64,000 nucleotides of DNA, taken from Aureitalea marina. Lineage in GTDB: Bacteria; Bacteroidota; Bacteroidia; Flavobacteriales; Flavobacteriaceae. The position numbers and the translations under genes were made by a program. Below are positions 16,791-25,510 of the stretch, one piece after another. The notes under the pieces are model-generated. The model had not been told where the DNA came from. It made no database searches and saw only the letters and a program-made list of their open reading frames with translations. Within the stretch, counting starts at the first letter, position 1; the number at the start of each line of letters is the position of its first letter. The DNA is taken from positions 1 through 64,000 of the forward strand of contig NZ_MQUB01000001.1 of NCBI RefSeq assembly GCF_002943755.1. Reading direction: 5' to 3'.

Positions 16791-17927
16791 CTAGGGTTGT
16801 TTGTCAAAGCTGCGACCCCGCCACTGATACTGTCCTGACAGCGAAGAAATGGCAACAATAAGCAGGATAACTGGATAGATCAGGATCATCATAGGTAACA
16901 TCCAAAGGTGAAGATCGCGCCTGGCAATCGGATAGGAGATCAAAAGAATTGAGCCGTCTATCAGGGTTTTGAAAAAATAATAAGCGAACCAGGCCTTCCA
17001 ACTGAAAACACCTATAACGGCCCAAGCGAATCCGAAGATCAGCATCAGGTTGATTCCAAGCAGTAACAGACCAATTGATCTTGATGTTCGAGGGCCATTC
17101 CCCAGTTGCTTGGACGCCCACCGAACCCGCTGCTGTATTACAGCGCCCCAACTAGTTTCGGCAAAAGTCCTGACCATATGGGACGGATGGTCGATCATCT
17201 GACATCTGGAAGCGTTCACATGAAAGAACTTCTCCACCAGGAACTGATCATCTCCGCTAGCTAATTGGTCGTTCCCCTTAAATCCAGAAACATCTCTAAA
17301 GGCTTGTTTCTTGTAGGCCAGATTGGCGCCGTTGCTCAATATGGGTCGCTTCCAACCAAATCCGGCCCTGGCAAATTGCTGAAGGCCAAGTAATTCGAAA
17401 AGTTGAACTTGTTCCTGTAATTTGTAATTGGCCTTTAGGCTAACGGGCCCAGATAGGCAAATTGGGTCGTGTACTCGGATATGCTTATCCAGGTTACTTA
17501 ACCAGGCTTCTGCTAAGATGCAATCGGCATCCGTACAAGCTATCCAGTCCATCACAGATTCTTCAATAGCCAGGGTAATTGCGTCCTTTTTTGGGGAACC
17601 TGAGCTGCGCTGGTTATCGATGATCCGAAATTGCAGATCAGGATCCAGATTGCGGAGTTCAGAACGGATCAGGTCGGCTCCATTATCATCGGAATCATCA
17701 TCCACAAAGATCACCTCCATCAATTGCCTGGGATAATCCAGCTTGGCCAGGGATTTGAGCAGTGGGCCAATTCGCTTTGCCTCATTTCTAAAAACAATGA
17801 CTATGCTAAAACTGATCTGGGGTGGGCCTTCCGTCACTGCTAATGGAATCCTGGACCGGATTCCAATGAGTAACCAAACCAAAACCATAAGATAGGCTAT
17901 TCCACTGATGGTAAGCAGCCAGATCAT
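16791..17927 (-). CDS. Membrane-anchored GT2 glycosyltransferase
   Basis: 378 residues. An N-terminal membrane helix (WLLTISGIAYLMVLVWLLIG) is followed by a GT-A domain: FSIVIVFRNEAKRI, VIFVDDDSDDN (nucleotide-sugar binding), ACTDADC (DxD-type metal site), a distal acidic GDDQ and QQRVRW, the QxxRW-type motif of processive GT2 enzymes. Three membrane helices follow. It sits in the inner membrane with its catalytic domain in the cytosol and adds a sugar to an unknown acceptor. It overlaps the upstream LPG-synthase-like gene by 4 bases, so both may act on the same lipid. Confidence 0.85.
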   Translation of the reverse strand: MIWLLTISGIAYLMVLVWLLIGIRSRIPLAVTEGPPQISFSIVIVFRNEAKRIGPLLKSLAKLDYPRQLMEVIFVDDDSDDNGADLIRSELRNLDPDLQFRIIDNQRSSGSPKKDAITLAIEESVMDWIACTDADCILAEAWLSNLDKHIRVHDPICLSGPVSLKANYKLQEQVQLFELLGLQQFARAGFGWKRPILSNGANLAYKKQAFRDVSGFKGNDQLASGDDQFLVEKFFHVNASRCQMIDHPSHMVRTFAETSWGAVIQQRVRWASKQLGNGPRTSRSIGLLLLGINLMLIFGFAWAVIGVFSWKAWFAYYFFKTLIDGSILLISYPIARRDLHLWMLPMMILIYPVILLIVAISSLSGQYQWRGRSFDKQP

Positions 17928-18829
17928 CGGTGGGAGGGTCTGTAGCTCAGGCTAAACCAAGCTCCGATCAATGCTGGCAGGATCATATTGAAAAGCCACA
18001 TTAGGCTAATGGCCGACAGAACCGGCCAGGCAGCTATACCTGCCAAGGAGAATAACCAAACGGCTACACCGCCTTTTATCGCTACATCCAGGATCAAGAA
18101 CGAAGGAACTGCAGAAGAGAGCAGATAGGTAAGCCAGATCAGGGACAAGGTTTGGGTCCATCCCAATTCAATGCTTTGGATTTGCATTAGGACTGTGAAC
18201 ATAAGACTAAAACACACATAACGCATCAGGGACAATCCTAGGACCGACAGGCTTGATCTGAGGGCAATTTTCCGCTTTATAGATATTCGGGCTCCTTTCT
18301 TCCAAACTAGCCAGATCAAAGCTGCTGCTAGTAAAATTATGCCTGTGGCTAACCAAAAATTAGCCGTTGCCAGGAAAGGATGGATCAGGTTCCAGGATAA
18401 TAAAAGTCCTAACAGACCAAAAAAAAGTGTAGCCAGGAATTGGGTGCCATGGGCTATTCCATTGCTCAACAGAACTGATCGGCGTTGGGAGGGAGAAAAA
18501 TAGGCAGCCTTTACACCAAAATCACCGATCCTTGCGGGAGTTGCCAATGAGAGGGCTAATCCGGCGAGGGTCTGTTTATATGCTTCTACCAATTTCATAG
18601 GTCTAACGGGGCTTACAGCAAGCTTCCATTTTATTGCTTCCAGCGTCCAATTGAGTGTTGCCATGATCAACAGCAAAGAGAATATCGGCATAGACAGCAA
18701 AAGGAATCCGTGCCCCAAGGTCATGTCCTGATCCATTCTGCCGATTATATAGAACAAGCTGAGTCCAAGTAGGCACAGTTTGATGGCGATCAAGCCATAT
18801 TGCTTAGATTTGTAGGGCAGGGCATTCAC
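17924..18829 (-). CDS. Lysylphosphatidylglycerol-synthase-TM / UPF0104-like membrane protein
   Basis: 301 residues with about seven or eight membrane helices. The pattern of the LPG_synthase_TM (AglD-like) family is visible: EAIKWKLAV near residue 65, KQTLAGLALSLATPARIGDFGVK near residue 85 and ISLMWLFNMILPALIGA at the end. The family flips or modifies lipids or lipid-linked sugars. The start must be GTG at 18829: a stop lies three codons upstream in frame, and an ATG at 18825 is out of frame. It is coupled to the GT2 gene and divergent from ruvC. Confidence 0.8.
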   Translation of the reverse strand: MNALPYKSKQYGLIAIKLCLLGLSLFYIIGRMDQDMTLGHGFLLLSMPIFSLLLIMATLNWTLEAIKWKLAVSPVRPMKLVEAYKQTLAGLALSLATPARIGDFGVKAAYFSPSQRRSVLLSNGIAHGTQFLATLFFGLLGLLLSWNLIHPFLATANFWLATGIILLAAALIWLVWKKGARISIKRKIALRSSLSVLGLSLMRYVCFSLMFTVLMQIQSIELGWTQTLSLIWLTYLLSSAVPSFLILDVAIKGGVAVWLFSLAGIAAWPVLSAISLMWLFNMILPALIGAWFSLSYRPSHR

Positions 18830-18874
18830 AGAGAACTAATTTACGCCAATTTTTTATTGACCCTCCTTTATTCC

Positions 18875-19426
18875 ATGAGCCAGGAAAAGATCATATTAGG
18901 AATTGACCCAGGAACCACCATCATGGGCTTTGGGTTAATTCGGGTGCGGGGCAAGCAGATGCAACTGATGCAACTCAATGAATTGCAGCTTAAAAAATAC
19001 GATGATCACTACCTGAAGCTCAAACATATTTTTGAGCGTACCCTGGAGCTGATCGATCACTACAAACCGGACGAGATTGCGATTGAGGCTCCTTTCTTTG
19101 GGAAGAATGTGCAATCCATGCTTAAGTTAGGACGGGCCCAAGGAGTAGCCATGGCAGCTGGTCTGAGCAGGGAAGTGCCCATTACCGAATACTCCCCCAA
19201 AAAGATCAAAATGGCTATCACTGGTAATGGGAATGCCACTAAGGAGCAAGTGGCCAAGATGCTTCAGCAGTTGTTAGACCTCAAGGAACTGCCCAAGAAC
19301 CTGGATAGTACGGATGGTCTGGCGGCAGCGGTTTGTCATTTCTTTAATGCCGGGAAGGCGACCTCGACCACCAACTACGGGGGATGGGCCGCTTTTGTGC
19401 AACAGAATCAGGATAGGGTAGAATGA
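18875..19426 (+). CDS. ruvC: Holliday junction endonuclease RuvC
   Basis: 183 residues from ATG 18875 (MSQEKIILGIDPGT); the frame extends back to 18800 over the divergent gene but this ATG gives the standard length. The four acidic catalytic positions of RuvC are visible: Asp in GIDPGT, Glu in IEAPFFG and the two Asp in LDSTDGLAAAVCH. It resolves Holliday junctions in recombination repair. It is the first gene of a tightly packed plus-strand run and overlaps the DUF3667 gene by 4 bases. Confidence 0.95.
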   Translation: MSQEKIILGIDPGTTIMGFGLIRVRGKQMQLMQLNELQLKKYDDHYLKLKHIFERTLELIDHYKPDEIAIEAPFFGKNVQSMLKLGRAQGVAMAAGLSREVPITEYSPKKIKMAITGNGNATKEQVAKMLQQLLDLKELPKNLDSTDGLAAAVCHFFNAGKATSTTNYGGWAAFVQQNQDRVE

Positions 19427-20169
19427 GTAAATCTCCATCCATAATTTGTAAGAACTGTGGAGAAGAGGTCGAAGGGCGATATTGCCGCAGTTGTGGTCAA
19501 CGAAGTTCAGTTGGAAGGGTAACCTTTAGGGAGACCTTCCAGGATCTCGCAGACGCCTTGTTTACAGTTAGCGCTCCCTTATGGGTGACCATCAAAAAGC
19601 TGGTTGTCAATCCTGGGGGTATGCTGAGGGATTATCTTGCGGGCAGGAGGAAGACCTATTACAAGCCCGTCAGTTTCTTTGTGCTGATGACCCTTATCTT
19701 TCTATTTGTTGGTTTCCTAATTGATTATGATCCCTTTGTCAATCAGACCATACAGGTTCAGGAGTCAGACGAGTCCATGCTCCTGAATGAGGCTCGGGAT
19801 TTTTATCTGACCCATATCAATAATTTCTTGTTTGCCTTTGTGCTTACCCTGGCCTTGGGTCTGAAGTTGTTCTTTTGGAAAAAGTATAGCCTGGCAGAGT
19901 ACGTGGCCGTGTCTTTTTATATGATCGGAATCTACACCCTGATCGTGACCCTGAATATGTTCTATATCCAGTATGTCGATGTGAATTTTCAATATCTGGG
20001 TCTGTTGATCATGTGGATCTATTTTATGTATGCCATGGTCTCCTTTTTCCCGGTAAAACGTTTTTGGGTAGCTGTGAAGTCATTGATCATATTTCCTTTG
20101 GCCATGATGGGCTATTTTATCATCGGGTTTTCCATCTCTTTGCTGATCGTTAGCCTTCGTACCTCCTGA
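19423..20169 (+). CDS. DUF3667 membrane protein with zinc ribbon
   Basis: 248 residues. A zinc ribbon with four Cys (CKNCGEEVEGRYCRSCGQ) opens the protein, followed by an amphipathic segment (FQDLADALFTVSAPLWVTIK) and LRDYLAGRRKTYYKPVSFF, the hallmark of DUF3667. About five membrane helices follow. The family is widespread in Bacteroidota without assigned function. It overlaps ruvC (ATGA) and hemW (TGATG), which looks like packing rather than a functional link. Confidence 0.85.
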   Translation: MSKSPSIICKNCGEEVEGRYCRSCGQRSSVGRVTFRETFQDLADALFTVSAPLWVTIKKLVVNPGGMLRDYLAGRRKTYYKPVSFFVLMTLIFLFVGFLIDYDPFVNQTIQVQESDESMLLNEARDFYLTHINNFLFAFVLTLALGLKLFFWKKYSLAEYVAVSFYMIGIYTLIVTLNMFYIQYVDVNFQYLGLLIMWIYFMYAMVSFFPVKRFWVAVKSLIIFPLAMMGYFIIGFSISLLIVSLRTS

Positions 20170-21302
20170 TGTCTGGTATCTATTTGCACATACCGTTCTG
20201 TAAGCAAGCCTGTCATTATTGTGATTTTCATTTTTCAACCTCGCTAAAGAAGAAGTCCGAACTCATAGAAGCCATGAGGCGGGAAATTGTACTTCGTAAA
20301 AAAGAGCTGAACGGCCCTCTTGAAACAATATACTTTGGGGGTGGAACACCCAGTTTGTTGGATGAAGACGAATTAAATACCATATTAAGTCAGATTCGGG
20401 ATCAATTTGAGACGATCGATGATCCCGAGATCACCCTGGAAGCTAACCCGGACGATATAACCGAAGACAAGTTGATAGCCTGGAGAAGGGCTGGAGTGAA
20501 TCGGCTCAGTATCGGGATTCAGTCCTTTTTTGAGGAAGATCTGAAATGGATGAATCGGGCTCACAATGCAGAAGAAGCCTTTCATTGTATTGAACTTGCA
20601 AAACCCTACTTCGATAATATCAGTGTGGATCTGATCTACGGAGTACCTGGAATGGGTATGGACCGATGGAAAGAGAATCTTCAGCGTTTCCTGGGTCTGG
20701 ACGTACCACATATTTCCTGTTATGCATTGACGGTGGAACAGGGCACGGCATTGGACTACTTCATCCGCAAAGGAAAGGTGAGGCCGCCTGAGGATGAGTT
20801 AGCCGATGCCCATTACCAATTAATGCTGGATGAACTACAAGAAGAAGGATATGAGAATTACGAATTCTCCAATTTTGGAAAACCGGGATATTTTTCCCGC
20901 AACAACCTTGGGTATTGGATGGGGAAACCCTACTTGGGTATTGGTCCTTCAGCTCATAGTTATGACGGAAGCAGCCGAAGTTGGAATGTTGCCAATAATG
21001 TAAATTACATACAATCTCTGCAGAAAGGGGAATTACCTCTGGAGCGTGAGCTCTTGACCAAGGTAGATCGGTTCAATGAGATGGTAATGACGCGTTTGAG
21101 AACACAATTTGGCTTAAATCTGGAAGAGGTGGCCCATGAGTTTGGAGTACAGATAAAAGACCATTTAATGGAAATGGCTGGTCCGCTGCTTCAAGAAGGC
21201 ATGATGGAAACCAAGGGTGATATCTTGCAAGTGACCAGAAAAGGAAAATTCCTGACAGATGGAATATCCTCCCGTTTATTCTTGTTAAATTTAGGGGACT
21301 AA
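20169..21302 (+). CDS. hemW: HemW, heme chaperone / radical SAM protein
   Basis: 377 residues. It opens MSGIYLHIPFCKQACHYCDF, with the CxxxCxxC iron-sulfur site that binds S-adenosylmethionine. YFGGGTPSLL, LEANPDD, RLSIGIQSF and DLIYGVPG follow, which are diagnostic for HemW. Members were long annotated as oxygen-independent coproporphyrinogen oxidases, but HemW binds heme and delivers it to respiratory enzymes. The C-terminal winged region (LEEVAHEFGVQ, FLTDGISSRLF) is complete. Confidence 0.93.
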   Translation: MSGIYLHIPFCKQACHYCDFHFSTSLKKKSELIEAMRREIVLRKKELNGPLETIYFGGGTPSLLDEDELNTILSQIRDQFETIDDPEITLEANPDDITEDKLIAWRRAGVNRLSIGIQSFFEEDLKWMNRAHNAEEAFHCIELAKPYFDNISVDLIYGVPGMGMDRWKENLQRFLGLDVPHISCYALTVEQGTALDYFIRKGKVRPPEDELADAHYQLMLDELQEEGYENYEFSNFGKPGYFSRNNLGYWMGKPYLGIGPSAHSYDGSSRSWNVANNVNYIQSLQKGELPLERELLTKVDRFNEMVMTRLRTQFGLNLEEVAHEFGVQIKDHLMEMAGPLLQEGMMETKGDILQVTRKGKFLTDGISSRLFLLNLGD

Positions 21303-21311
21303 ATAGCCTCC

Positions 21312-22058
21312 ATGCGGATCACCTTAGAACATAATGGCAGGGAAATCCTGGTCGATCTGGATAAACCATTGGACATCTCGATCTCATTGAGAGGGTCAGA
21401 GAAGAACCCGATCGCCTGGTATGTGGGTCCTCCATCCATAGAGCCTGTTCGAATTGGGGAGTGGACGGCCCAGGTAAGTGAAGGGGCCTCCATCAATTTC
21501 AATGAGATTCGGTTCAACCCCCATGCACATGGAACACATACGGAATGTGTTGGGCATATTACCCCGGAGTTCAACTCGGTAGACAGGGCTCTGAACAAAT
21601 TCTTTTTTATGGCAGAATTGATCACGGTGGCGCCGGAGAGTCAGGGAGAGGATTTGGTGATCTCTGCTAAACAACTTAAAAAGGTGCTGGAGGGTAAAAA
21701 TCCAGAGGCGCTTATCATACGGACCTTACCCAATACTTCGACCAAAAAGAAAAAGCACTACAGCCATACCAATTGGCCCTACTTGCTTGAAGAGGCTGCC
21801 GCCTTGATCCGGCAGATGGGAATTGAACATTTGCTGATCGATCAACCTTCGGTAGACCGCGAAGAGGACGGAGGAGAACTACTGGCCCATAGAGCGTTTT
21901 GGGACTATCCTGAAAACACCAGACACTCAGCCACCATTACCGAGATGGTCTATGTCAGGAACAGCATCCAGGACGGAAGTTATTTGCTCAACTTGCAGAT
22001 TGCTCCATTTGACAATAATGCGAGCCCGAGTAAACCGATTCTTTACTCTTTTCAGTGA
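21312..22058 (+). CDS. Cyclase-family (kynurenine-formamidase-like) hydrolase
   Basis: 248 residues. The metal-binding motif of the cyclase family appears as HAHGTHTECVGH near residue 70 (the usual form is HxGTHxDxxxH, with Glu here in place of Asp). Later NTRHSATITEMVYV matches the C-terminal signature. These enzymes hydrolyse amide or ester bonds with a metal ion, for example N-formylkynurenine. Kynurenine genes are not nearby, so the substrate stays open. It starts 9 bases after hemW. Confidence 0.8.
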   Translation: MRITLEHNGREILVDLDKPLDISISLRGSEKNPIAWYVGPPSIEPVRIGEWTAQVSEGASINFNEIRFNPHAHGTHTECVGHITPEFNSVDRALNKFFFMAELITVAPESQGEDLVISAKQLKKVLEGKNPEALIIRTLPNTSTKKKKHYSHTNWPYLLEEAAALIRQMGIEHLLIDQPSVDREEDGGELLAHRAFWDYPENTRHSATITEMVYVRNSIQDGSYLLNLQIAPFDNNASPSKPILYSFQ

Positions 22059-22999
22059 TGATCAGATCAGCCCTTTTCCTGATATATTTTTTCATGATCT
22101 CATCGGCCTGCTGGTCGCAGGATTATGCCCACGTAGACAATACGCTATTGCTTTATCCGGAGCGCTTTGAAAAACCCGAAGATCTGGCCCGTTTGATAGA
22201 GCGGGACTTCTATTTGGACCAGGATAAACTCAGGGCAGTCTTTGGATGGATAATAAATAATGTTCAATACGATCCTACTCAGTACGAACGCTACGACTAC
22301 AATTTCAGGTCCTATAAGGAACGCAATCGCAAGGATGAAAAAAAGCGCGAGGCCATAATCCTAAGGACCATCCAGGACCGGGAGGCTGTTTGTGAGGGAT
22401 ATGCTATGTTATTTGAACGGCTTTGTGAGCTCTTGGGAATCAACAGCTACCTGGTAAGAGGACAGGCCAAGGCCACCGTCAATGATATCGGTGGAGATTA
22501 CCGGCAAAACCACATTTGGAACGTCGCTTATATCCAGGGGGATCCTTATTTGTTCGATACCACTTGGGGAGCTGGAAGATTTACCGATAAGTTTGAACCG
22601 GACCCGGATTTCTTCTACTTCAAAACCCCGCCAGAACTCTTGCTTCGATCACATTATCCTGAGATGTATGAGGATAGTTTGTTCCCGTTTCCCGTCAGTG
22701 CAGAGCGCTTTAGTTATTTTCCGCTGTTCCTGGATCACAGCTTAAAGGTTCAAGATCTCATTTCTCCGGAGGAGGGAATACTTAGTGCTAAAGAAATGAG
22801 GGGGCTGGTCAACTTTCAGTTAACGGCCACTCAGGTGAAACGCGTTGGATATTCCTTTGGGGGTCAATTAGCTGAGGTGATGTATAACAAAGTAGGGGAG
22901 ATCCTGTATTTTCAGGTTCCACTACCGGAGGACACTCCAAAGCAATTGATGATCTATTTTGACGAGCAACCTGTATTGGCCTATCGCATTGAACGATGA
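22058..22999 (+). CDS. Secreted transglutaminase-like protein
   Basis: 313 residues from the ATG at 22058 (TGATG overlap); a GTG three bases earlier is less likely. A signal peptide (SALFLIYFFMISSACWSQ) is followed by a transglutaminase core: Cys in DREAVCEGYAMLFERLC, His in NHIWNVAYI and Asp in YLFDTTWGAG, the Cys-His-Asp triad in the right order. Such bacterial proteins are usually periplasmic cysteine peptidases or protein-binding modules, not crosslinking enzymes. The C-terminal 100 residues are beta-rich and unrecognised. Confidence 0.85.
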   Translation: MIRSALFLIYFFMISSACWSQDYAHVDNTLLLYPERFEKPEDLARLIERDFYLDQDKLRAVFGWIINNVQYDPTQYERYDYNFRSYKERNRKDEKKREAIILRTIQDREAVCEGYAMLFERLCELLGINSYLVRGQAKATVNDIGGDYRQNHIWNVAYIQGDPYLFDTTWGAGRFTDKFEPDPDFFYFKTPPELLLRSHYPEMYEDSLFPFPVSAERFSYFPLFLDHSLKVQDLISPEEGILSAKEMRGLVNFQLTATQVKRVGYSFGGQLAEVMYNKVGEILYFQVPLPEDTPKQLMIYFDEQPVLAYRIER

Positions 23000-23355
23000 A
23001 TATAGAAGAGTTCAGAACCTACTGCCTGGCTAAGAAAGGTGTGACCGAGTCCTTTCCTTTTGACGAGCAGACCCTGGTCTTTAAGGTCATGGGGAAGATG
23101 TTTGCCCTTACTGGTCTGGAATACAATCCGGCCAGGGCCAACTTAAAGTGTGACCCGGAACGGTCAATTGTGCTCAGGGAAGAGTACGATGGCCTGATCT
23201 ACCCAGGATATCACATGAGCAAAGCACATTGGAACACCCTCGAACTGGAGCGAAACCTGCCCGAATCATTGATCCGGGAGTTGATCGATCACTCCTATGA
23301 CCTGGTGGTATCCAAACTCACCAGGAAAGTCAAGTCTCAATTGGACGAGCTCTGA
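22996..23355 (+). CDS. MmcQ/YjbR-family protein
   Basis: 119 residues, full length for the family. The markers are CLAKKGVTESFPFDEQTLVFKV (split in the middle of the N-terminal third), KCDPERS and YPGYHMSKAHWNTL. YjbR has a CyaY-like fold and was proposed to bind DNA, but the role is not settled. It ends a plus-strand run and its tail overlaps the convergent AraC gene by 19 bases. Confidence 0.9.
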   Translation: MNIEEFRTYCLAKKGVTESFPFDEQTLVFKVMGKMFALTGLEYNPARANLKCDPERSIVLREEYDGLIYPGYHMSKAHWNTLELERNLPESLIRELIDHSYDLVVSKLTRKVKSQLDEL

Positions 23356-24200
23356 TCCTTTTGTTGCTTTTTGTATTCCCTTGGGGTCAGTCCGGTCCCC
23401 ATTTTAAAACGCCTGTTGAAATTAGCCATATTGGTAAAGCCTGAGTTCTCTGCGATCTGGGCCACGGACTCTTCTGGTTGGTCGATCAACTTTCGGCATG
23501 CGTGCTCAATCCTTACCTCGTTCAGAAATCCGAAGTAGGTCTTGCCCGTTCTTTTCTTAAAGTATTTACAGAAGCTGGAAGGAGTCATGGCCATCTCATT
23601 AGCCAGTTCCTCGAGACGAATTCGCTGACTGAATTGGTTCATGGTATAATCGATCACGGCTGTCATTCGCCGACTGTCGGTCAAGTCATATGGAACGGTA
23701 TGGTCTGAGCTGGTCAACCATTCTCCATCTGTCCGAGATAAGCTTGGAATAAGATCCATAAAGGCCATAAATCGATTTATTCCCCTGGACTTGAGCAAGG
23801 TGTTCATACTGCTTTTCCACTTGGCTGAATATCCATGCCAAAGGTATCCTCGCTCCAGATGCTGATATAAGGACTTTAAACGAGTAAGTTCCGGAGTGCG
23901 ATCGATGGTCTCCGTTAACCAGGGAGATTCGAAAAAAACCGATATACGGTGATGGAGTCCTTCTTGCTGTTTCTGACTGTTGAATACGTGCGGTATTCCT
24001 CCCGGGATCAAAATAAGATCTCCGGCCTGATAGGGATGGACACTGTCCTTACAAAAGACGGTGCCCTGTCCCTTTATAATATAGCTAAGCTGTACTTCAG
24101 GGTGCTGATGCAAGCGTTCATAGAATACTTCTTGCTGGTCTTCCTGTACAATGATCGCCGCTTTCCCGGACTTAGGAATGGTAAAGGGTAAAACCTTCAT
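23337..24200 (-). CDS. AraC-family regulator with cupin sensor domain
   Basis: 287 residues. The N-terminal cupin (HPEVQLSYIIKGQGTVF and YQAGDLILIPGGIPHVF) would bind a small ligand. The C-terminal part has the two AraC helix-turn-helix units: LEELANEMAMTPSSFCKYFK and VAQIAENSGFTNMANFNRRF, then GLTPREYKK. It is divergent from the trans-4-hydroxyproline operon with 128 bases between starts and is the obvious candidate for its activator, with hydroxyproline or an intermediate as inducer (inference). Confidence 0.9.
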   Translation of the reverse strand: MKVLPFTIPKSGKAAIIVQEDQQEVFYERLHQHPEVQLSYIIKGQGTVFCKDSVHPYQAGDLILIPGGIPHVFNSQKQQEGLHHRISVFFESPWLTETIDRTPELTRLKSLYQHLERGYLWHGYSAKWKSSMNTLLKSRGINRFMAFMDLIPSLSRTDGEWLTSSDHTVPYDLTDSRRMTAVIDYTMNQFSQRIRLEELANEMAMTPSSFCKYFKKRTGKTYFGFLNEVRIEHACRKLIDQPEESVAQIAENSGFTNMANFNRRFKMGTGLTPREYKKQQKDQSSSN

Positions 24201-24221
24201 TCTCTAAATTTTTGCATTATA

Positions 24222-24236
24222 TCCAAATTTTTTGGA
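24222..24236. promoter_or_regulatory. Inverted repeat in the araC / hydroxyproline intergenic region
   Basis: TCCAAA-TTT-TTTGGA is a perfect 6-base inverted repeat, located 21 bases upstream of the AraC start. It could be an autoregulatory site; the sequence alone does not prove it. Confidence 0.35.
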
Positions 24237-24281
24237 CTTAAAATGGAAATATAGTATCAAAAGTAGACAATCTCTCATTAA

Positions 24282-24309
24282 TTGGCTATCCACTGCAGGG
24301 TTAAATTTG
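24282..24309 (+). promoter_or_regulatory. Promoter of the trans-4-hydroxyproline operon
   Basis: TAAATTTG at 24302-24309 matches the Bacteroidota -7 consensus exactly, and TTGG at 24282-24285 is a near -33 element with a 16-base spacer. The first ATG is 20 bases downstream. Confidence 0.55.
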
Positions 24310-24328
24310 TAATGGTAAAAATTCAATT

Positions 24329-25240
24329 ATGAGCGTACAATGGAAAGGGGTGATGCCAGCGGTCACCACCAAATTCACAAAAGAAGACCAACTGGACCTG
24401 GATCTTTTTGCACACAATCTAGATGCTCAACTGAATGCCGGTGTCCACGGCATTGTGTTGGGTGGAACACTTGGAGAGGCCAGCACCTTATCGGTAGAAG
24501 AGAAAAGGGAACTGACCCGCTTTACCAGTAAGCACGTAAACGGCCAGGTTCCTGTAATGATCAATATTGCCGAGCAGTCTACAAAAGGTGCGGTACTTGC
24601 TGCAGAGCAAGCCCAACAAGATGGAGCGGATGGTCTGATGATGTTACCGCCAATGCGTTACAAGGCCGGAGACAGGGAAACTGTAGAGTATTTTAAAGCA
24701 GTAGCCAACAGCACGGATCTTCCCATTATGGTTTACAATAATCCGGTAGACTATAAGATCGAGGTTACCCTGCCTATGTTCGAGCAGCTACTGAGTTGCG
24801 AGAATATAAAGGCCGTGAAGGAGTCGACTCGGGATATTTCTAATGTGACCCGGATAAAGAACGCCTTTGGGGATCGGCTTAAGATCATGACTGGAGTAGA
24901 CACTTTAGCCTTGGAGAGTCTTTTGATGGGTGCAGATGGTTGGATCGCCGGTTTGGTGTGCGCCTTCCCGGCGGAGACAGTAGCTATATACGAATTGCAG
25001 CGGAAAGGAAGAATAGCTGAGGCCATCGAAATTTATCGCTGGTTCCTACCCTTGCTGGAGTTGGATATTAACCCTAAATTAGTTCAGAACATCAAATTGG
25101 CCGAGGTTGCCACAGGATTGGGATCGGAGCAGGTAAGGGCTCCAAGACTGCCATTGGTAGGTGCAGAGCGCGCACATGTCCTGGAGGTAATAAAAACTGG
25201 GTTGGCAAACAGGCCGGAATTACCAGATTATAAGTCTTAG
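24329..25240 (+). CDS. DapA-family lyase, probable pyrroline-4-hydroxy-2-carboxylate deaminase
   Basis: 303 residues with the DHDPS/NAL barrel pattern. GTLGEASTL near residue 47 is the carboxylate-binding loop, Y136 (VYNNP) and K164 (AVKES) are the catalytic Tyr and Schiff-base Lys. By itself the family covers many reactions. Its operon with a hydroxyproline epimerase, a D-amino-acid oxidoreductase and a ketoglutarate-semialdehyde dehydrogenase fits the deaminase that turns 1-pyrroline-4-hydroxy-2-carboxylate into alpha-ketoglutarate semialdehyde. First gene of the operon, 3 bases before the DUF1272 gene. Confidence 0.85.
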   Translation: MSVQWKGVMPAVTTKFTKEDQLDLDLFAHNLDAQLNAGVHGIVLGGTLGEASTLSVEEKRELTRFTSKHVNGQVPVMINIAEQSTKGAVLAAEQAQQDGADGLMMLPPMRYKAGDRETVEYFKAVANSTDLPIMVYNNPVDYKIEVTLPMFEQLLSCENIKAVKESTRDISNVTRIKNAFGDRLKIMTGVDTLALESLLMGADGWIAGLVCAFPAETVAIYELQRKGRIAEAIEIYRWFLPLLELDINPKLVQNIKLAEVATGLGSEQVRAPRLPLVGAERAHVLEVIKTGLANRPELPDYKS

Positions 25241-25243
25241 TTC

Positions 25244-25510
25244 ATGCTGGAAATACGGCCAAGTTGCGAACACTGTAATACTGCCCTCCCCCCGGAGTCC
25301 GATCAAGCTATGATCTGTACCTTCGAGTGCACCTTCTGTGTAGATTGTGTAGAAGGTGTTTTGGGAGGAATTTGTCCGAATTGCGGAGGAGGATTTCAAC
25401 CTCGTCCCATCAGACCGGCCAGGCTATTGGATAAGTATCCCACATCCACTAAGATCATTCACAAACCGGTGGATGTGCCGGCCCATCATAAACGACATAA
25501 CATAACATGA
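25244..25510 (+). CDS. DUF1272 zinc-binding small protein
   Basis: 88 residues. Cysteines CEHCNTALP, CTFECTFCVDC and CPNCGG form the paired zinc-ribbon pattern of DUF1272. No enzymatic role is known. It sits between the deaminase and dehydrogenase genes with a 3-base gap before it and a 4-base overlap after it, so it is translated with the hydroxyproline enzymes; its contribution to the pathway is unknown. Confidence 0.85.
   Translation: MLEIRPSCEHCNTALPPESDQAMICTFECTFCVDCVEGVLGGICPNCGGGFQPRPIRPARLLDKYPTSTKIIHKPVDVPAHHKRHNIT

Noticed and set aside
18708-18722. Third copy of the intergenic core (GTGCCCCAAGGT)
   Set aside because: Only 12 bases match and they lie in the coding sequence of the LPG-synthase-like protein; chance similarity.
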